Assembly: GCF_937873925.1 (NCBI RefSeq)
Contig: NZ_CALNAT010000168.1
Location: 1-25,586, forward strand
Source: an uncultured Proteiniphilum sp.
Lineage (GTDB): Bacteria > Bacteroidota > Bacteroidia > Bacteroidales > Dysgonomonadaceae
Length of the DNA: 25,586 nt
Reading direction: 5' to 3'
Part shown: piece after piece, positions 22,715 to 25,586 of the stretch
How positions within the stretch are numbered: the stretch's first letter is position 1
Layout of the letters: the number at the start of each line of letters is the position of its first letter
Program-made: the position numbers and the translations under genes
Notes under the pieces: model-generated
Told to the model about the DNA's origin: nothing
The model's input: the letters and a program-made list of their open reading frames with translations, nothing else
Databases searched by the model: none

Positions 22715-24118
22715 ATGAAAAATTTCTTTTATATTATTGCTACATTAGTTCTAGCACTTGGCATATTGACTGTTTCTTGCGAAAAAGATCCGGACAATAT
22801 TGAAAATCAGCCAACAGTATCCATCTCGGCTGACGAAAGTTTCGATGCTGAAAAGACAGCTAAATTAACGATTACTCTTTCTGCTGTAAGTGGGAAAGAT
22901 GTGGAAGTAAGACTGGCAAAAGCAGATGTACAATCCGGTAAAACAAATGTGCCGGCTACCTATGACAAAAAAGTAACTGTTGCTGCCGGAAAAACAAGCG
23001 CTACAATTGATGTGGAAGCCGATGTGCTCGGACTGAAATCGGGAGACTATCAGACAGCCATCAAAATTGAATCGGCAGAAGGCGCAAAAATCGGAGAAAA
23101 GGCTGTGGCCTATATCAACCTTTCATACGCTTTCAAACCGGAGGTGAATCTTTATGCCGATCCTTCATTTGCAGGTGACAAAAAAGCCAAATTAAAAGTT
23201 ACCCTCTCAAAAGCAACGACAGTTCCTGTTGTGGTAACACTGGAGACAGACCCTCAGTCTAAAGCAGAGGCTGAGTATGAAAATAAGATAACAATTCCGG
23301 CAGGTCAAACACAAGCAGAGATAGATGTTACCGTAAAAGTTCCGGCCAATATTGTTCCTGGAATATATCCGGTTACACTGAAGATAGCATCTGTAGAAAA
23401 CGGATTTGCAGGTACTGTAAAGTCAATAAAAATTGACCTTTTATATCCATTTGCAGTAGCCATTACTGTTGACGGAGATTTCGATGATTGGAAAGACCCA
23501 AATGTGCAAAGCTGGTCTTTACCGGAAGGTGATGTTTTGTATCAGTCAATGAAAAATCTCAAACTTGCCGCAAACGGAAAATATGTCTTTGTCTATATGG
23601 AGTTTTATGACCCGGGATTTGATTTCAACATGCCATTTGACATGTATGTAGACGCTGACGGAGATCCTAATACAGGCGCTATTGTAGCTGCAATAGATAA
23701 TGATACATATTATCCTCCCTATGATGATAAACATATGGGACTTGAATATTATATTGAATTAGGGCTTCATGACGGAGACCATTACAATGATTTTTATTCG
23801 TGGGGAGGTGTTTACAAATATGAAGGAGAGCATGGAGCCAATGTGTTCTCAGGACTTAGAAATCTTGGTGGCACCTATGATGGGAGTGTTATTTTTGCAG
23901 CAGGCAGCCTTGATACCCAAAATATAGGACGTATCGAAATCCAAATGCTTAGGAGTTGGTTTGGAATTAAAGGGAATAAAGTCAGGATTGCCGTAAAGAA
24001 TATGAATGGAGCTGACAACTGGTCTGCTTACGGACTTCTTCCCCAGGGAAATGTTGTAAATGGTGAGCGTCAACTTGTAGATATGGCATCTATATATCTT
24101 CCTGCTTATCAAGAATAA
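22715..24118 (+). CDS. Surface lipoprotein with two tandem Ig-like repeats and a CBM9-like C-terminal domain
   Basis: The 467-residue protein has a lipobox (GILTVSC, Cys22). Two related beta-sandwich repeats follow at about 33-140 and 142-245; both contain a KAKL/TAKL-T-(L)S strand, a (V/I)T(V/I)(A/P)AG(K/Q)T strand and a closing hydrophobic strand ending YAF or YPF. The C-terminal domain (about 249-467) starts ITVDGDFDDWKD and has MYVDADGDPNTGA, features of CBM9-like/DOMON-like carbohydrate-binding modules, with possible calcium-binding Asp residues. Position after susD suggests a SusE/F-type surface glycan-binding protein. The Ig-like parts resemble DUF1735- or Calx-beta-like spacer domains. 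No catalytic motif was seen. The ligand is unknown. Confidence 0.8.
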   Translation: MKNFFYIIATLVLALGILTVSCEKDPDNIENQPTVSISADESFDAEKTAKLTITLSAVSGKDVEVRLAKADVQSGKTNVPATYDKKVTVAAGKTSATIDVEADVLGLKSGDYQTAIKIESAEGAKIGEKAVAYINLSYAFKPEVNLYADPSFAGDKKAKLKVTLSKATTVPVVVTLETDPQSKAEAEYENKITIPAGQTQAEIDVTVKVPANIVPGIYPVTLKIASVENGFAGTVKSIKIDLLYPFAVAITVDGDFDDWKDPNVQSWSLPEGDVLYQSMKNLKLAANGKYVFVYMEFYDPGFDFNMPFDMYVDADGDPNTGAIVAAIDNDTYYPPYDDKHMGLEYYIELGLHDGDHYNDFYSWGGVYKYEGEHGANVFSGLRNLGGTYDGSVIFAAGSLDTQNIGRIEIQMLRSWFGIKGNKVRIAVKNMNGADNWSAYGLLPQGNVVNGERQLVDMASIYLPAYQE

Positions 24119-24136
24119 AAGATTTTAGATTTAATT

Positions 24137-25177
24137 ATGAGGATTCATATATACATAGGATTATTATTGTCATTTCTTTTGCTCTCTTCATGTGGGGAGA
24201 ACAAAAGAAATGGCGATAAGCCTTTTTTTCAAACAAGAGGAATCCTATTAGCCTGGAACGATGTGAGCAATCCTGATGTAATTGATTGGATTGTGAAGAT
24301 GAAAGAAAATGGATTGAACACTATCAGTGTATCTGGTTATGATTATCAAAGTGAAGCTTATGCTGAAATGAAACAAAAATTCGTTGATAATGGGCTCGAT
24401 TTCGTGTATGAAGAACATGCCATGCCCTGGTTACTTCCACGCAAACTTTTCGAAAGTCACCCTGAATACTTCCGGATGGATAAAGAAGGGGTTCGTCGTC
24501 CTGATTTCAACGGTTGTCCTTCAAACAGGGAAGCCCATGCGATTGTGTATGAAAATGCTAAAAAGCTTGGAAAAGCAAATGCTCCTACTAATCATAAGTA
24601 TTATTTCTGGTTATATGATGGCGGTGAAAAATGCTATTGTAATGAATGCAGGGATTTAAATGACGCTGACCAGGGACTTTTATTTGAAAATACGATAATA
24701 AAGGCGCTTAAAGAGATTGACCCACAGGCTCAGCTTGCGCATCTTGCTTATGACAAAACTACGCCTGCACCTTCCCGCATTAAACCTGAGAAGGATATAT
24801 TCCTGGAATTTGCTCCTTTCTACCGCAGATGGGATATTCCTCTGAGTGTGCGTGAAGCTCGCAGGGAAGGGGTAGAATGGTCGCATGGGGAGTATCTGGA
24901 TATGCTTGAAGCAAATCTCAATATATTTCCTGCAGAGACTGCACAAATACTTGAGTATTGGTTGGATGTTTCGCTCGTCAGCGGCTGGCAGAAACCTCAA
25001 AAAAAATTAGACTTTAATAAAGAAGTATTTCTGGACGATCTTAAAACCTATGCCAATTATGGTATCAGGAATATCTCTTGTTATGGAGCATGGATAGATG
25101 ATTACTATGTGAACACATATAAAGATATATCTTTTGTCAACGATTATGGTCAGGGACTTTACAACTTCAAAAAATAA
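24137..25177 (+). CDS. DUF4838-like lipoprotein, candidate glycan-active protein
   Basis: The 346-residue protein has a lipobox (FLLLSSC, Cys19), so it is probably anchored in the outer membrane. The rest looks like a single alpha/beta barrel. Recognisable DUF4838 traits are HPEYFRMDKEG (108-118), CPSNREAH (127-134), and the block YYFWLYDGGEKCYCNECRDL (155-174) with Cys166, Cys168 and Cys171, followed by an ADQ motif. Glu92-Glu93-His94 and acidic residues late in the chain (WIDDYY) are possible active-site groups. It is shorter than DUF4838 proteins I recall, which carry extra domains. Its gene follows the surface lipoprotein by 18 bases and precedes a paralogue by 6. The activity of this family is not established to my knowledge, so a hydrolase or binding role is only inferred. 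Confidence 0.75.
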   Translation: MRIHIYIGLLLSFLLLSSCGENKRNGDKPFFQTRGILLAWNDVSNPDVIDWIVKMKENGLNTISVSGYDYQSEAYAEMKQKFVDNGLDFVYEEHAMPWLLPRKLFESHPEYFRMDKEGVRRPDFNGCPSNREAHAIVYENAKKLGKANAPTNHKYYFWLYDGGEKCYCNECRDLNDADQGLLFENTIIKALKEIDPQAQLAHLAYDKTTPAPSRIKPEKDIFLEFAPFYRRWDIPLSVREARREGVEWSHGEYLDMLEANLNIFPAETAQILEYWLDVSLVSGWQKPQKKLDFNKEVFLDDLKTYANYGIRNISCYGAWIDDYYVNTYKDISFVNDYGQGLYNFKK

Positions 25178-25183
25178 AAGACA

Positions 25184-25586
25184 ATGAAAAAAAATTTCTC
25201 CGCTCTTTTTGTAATAACTATAACTGCATTATTCTTAAGTGTAGCTTGTAGTAAACCTCACTCAACATTTGTAGTCGATGATTGGGAGTCTTTAATTAAA
25301 GAAAAGGAGCCTGATCCGGATCCGGACCCGGATGACGAGAATCCTTCTGGAGGAGATAAAGAACCCTTTTTTAAGATGCGAGGTATTGTTGCCGGTTGGA
25401 GCGATGTGAGCAATCCAAGCAAGATTGACTACATACAGATAGCAAAGGACAATGGTATAAATACTTTTAGTATTTTCAATGCAAACAGAAATTCTTTGGC
25501 ATGGAAGAATTTTGCAGAAAAGTGTGCTGAAGCTAATATAGACCTTGAATATGAAGAGCATATGCTTGCCTTTCTTATTCCGCGCG
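25184..25586 (+). CDS. Second DUF4838-like lipoprotein, partial (paralogue of the preceding gene)
   Basis: The gene runs off the right edge; 134 residues are visible. It has a lipobox (TALFLSVACS, Cys22), then a low-complexity acidic linker with repeated Asp-Pro (EPDPDPDPDDE), which the preceding protein lacks. The barrel start follows: FFKMRGIVAGWSDVSNPSKI, with a later LEYEEHMLAFLIPR. These align with FFQTRGILLAWNDVSNPDVI and FVYEEHAMPWLLPR in the gene at 24137, so the two are tandem paralogues. The start is 6 bases after the previous stop, giving tight operon coupling. The GAGCAT-encoded Glu-Glu-His motif is kept in both, which points to functional importance. Confidence 0.82.
   Translation, partial: MKKNFSALFVITITALFLSVACSKPHSTFVVDDWESLIKEKEPDPDPDPDDENPSGGDKEPFFKMRGIVAGWSDVSNPSKIDYIQIAKDNGINTFSIFNANRNSLAWKNFAEKCAEANIDLEYEEHMLAFLIPR

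Overview
The window looks like a Bacteroidales chromosome, most plausibly a Dysgonomonadaceae-type anaerobe (inference). The signs are a SusC/SusD polysaccharide-utilisation locus with an ECF sigma/FecR pair, several promoters fitting the Bacteroidetes pattern TAnnTTTG at -7, lipoproteins with short lipoboxes, and weak Shine-Dalgarno sites. The first 15.4 kb hold housekeeping and stress genes. The last 10 kb look more A/T-rich and hold the start of a carbohydrate locus that runs off the right edge.

Layout. (1) Bases 1-2697, minus strand: a 2-oxoacid dehydrogenase operon in the order E1 alpha, E1 beta, E2 (cut by the left edge), of pyruvate or acetoin dehydrogenase type. The E2 begins directly with two E3-binding domains and has no N-terminal lipoyl domain. 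(2) Bases 3117-7212, plus strand: a nitric-oxide defence module. It has an Rrf2 regulator with three clustered cysteines, an unrecognised small membrane protein, a single-subunit quinol-type NO reductase and a RIC/YtfE-type di-iron repair protein. Two 26-bp dyads of the same design lie before the regulator and before the membrane-protein/reductase genes. The repair gene is broken by an in-frame stop that removes its last metal ligands. (3) Bases 7285-9300: thiamine pyrophosphokinase, convergent with recO, then rplS with a good terminator and promoter. (4) Bases 9361-15420, plus strand: a 5'-nucleotidase split into two exported proteins encoded in reversed domain order, a GH3 (NagZ-like)/beta-lactamase-fold fusion, and aroB. 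Degenerate TTGATGTG-type repeats fill the gaps between the first three of these genes. (5) Bases 15592-25586, plus strand: ECF sigma factor, FecR anti-sigma, SusC-like transporter with an STN signalling domain, SusD-like lipoprotein, a surface lipoprotein with two Ig-like repeats and a CBM9-like domain, and two tandem paralogous DUF4838-like lipoproteins, the second cut by the window end.

How the parts work together. In the NO module the regulator probably senses NO or redox state through an Fe-S cluster and controls its own gene and the reductase through the paired dyads (inference). In the carbohydrate locus the STN domain of the transporter should contact FecR, which holds or releases the ECF sigma factor. 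An identical 16-bp element with a downstream GTGTT at the same distance precedes both the sigma and the anti-sigma gene and is a good candidate for the sigma factor's own promoter. The strongest new leads are the paired dyads, the nonsense-disrupted repair gene, the lipoyl-less E2 with tandem E3-binding domains, the twin ECF element and the tandem DUF4838-like pair. I saw no tRNA, rRNA, CRISPR array, insertion sequence or phage gene.
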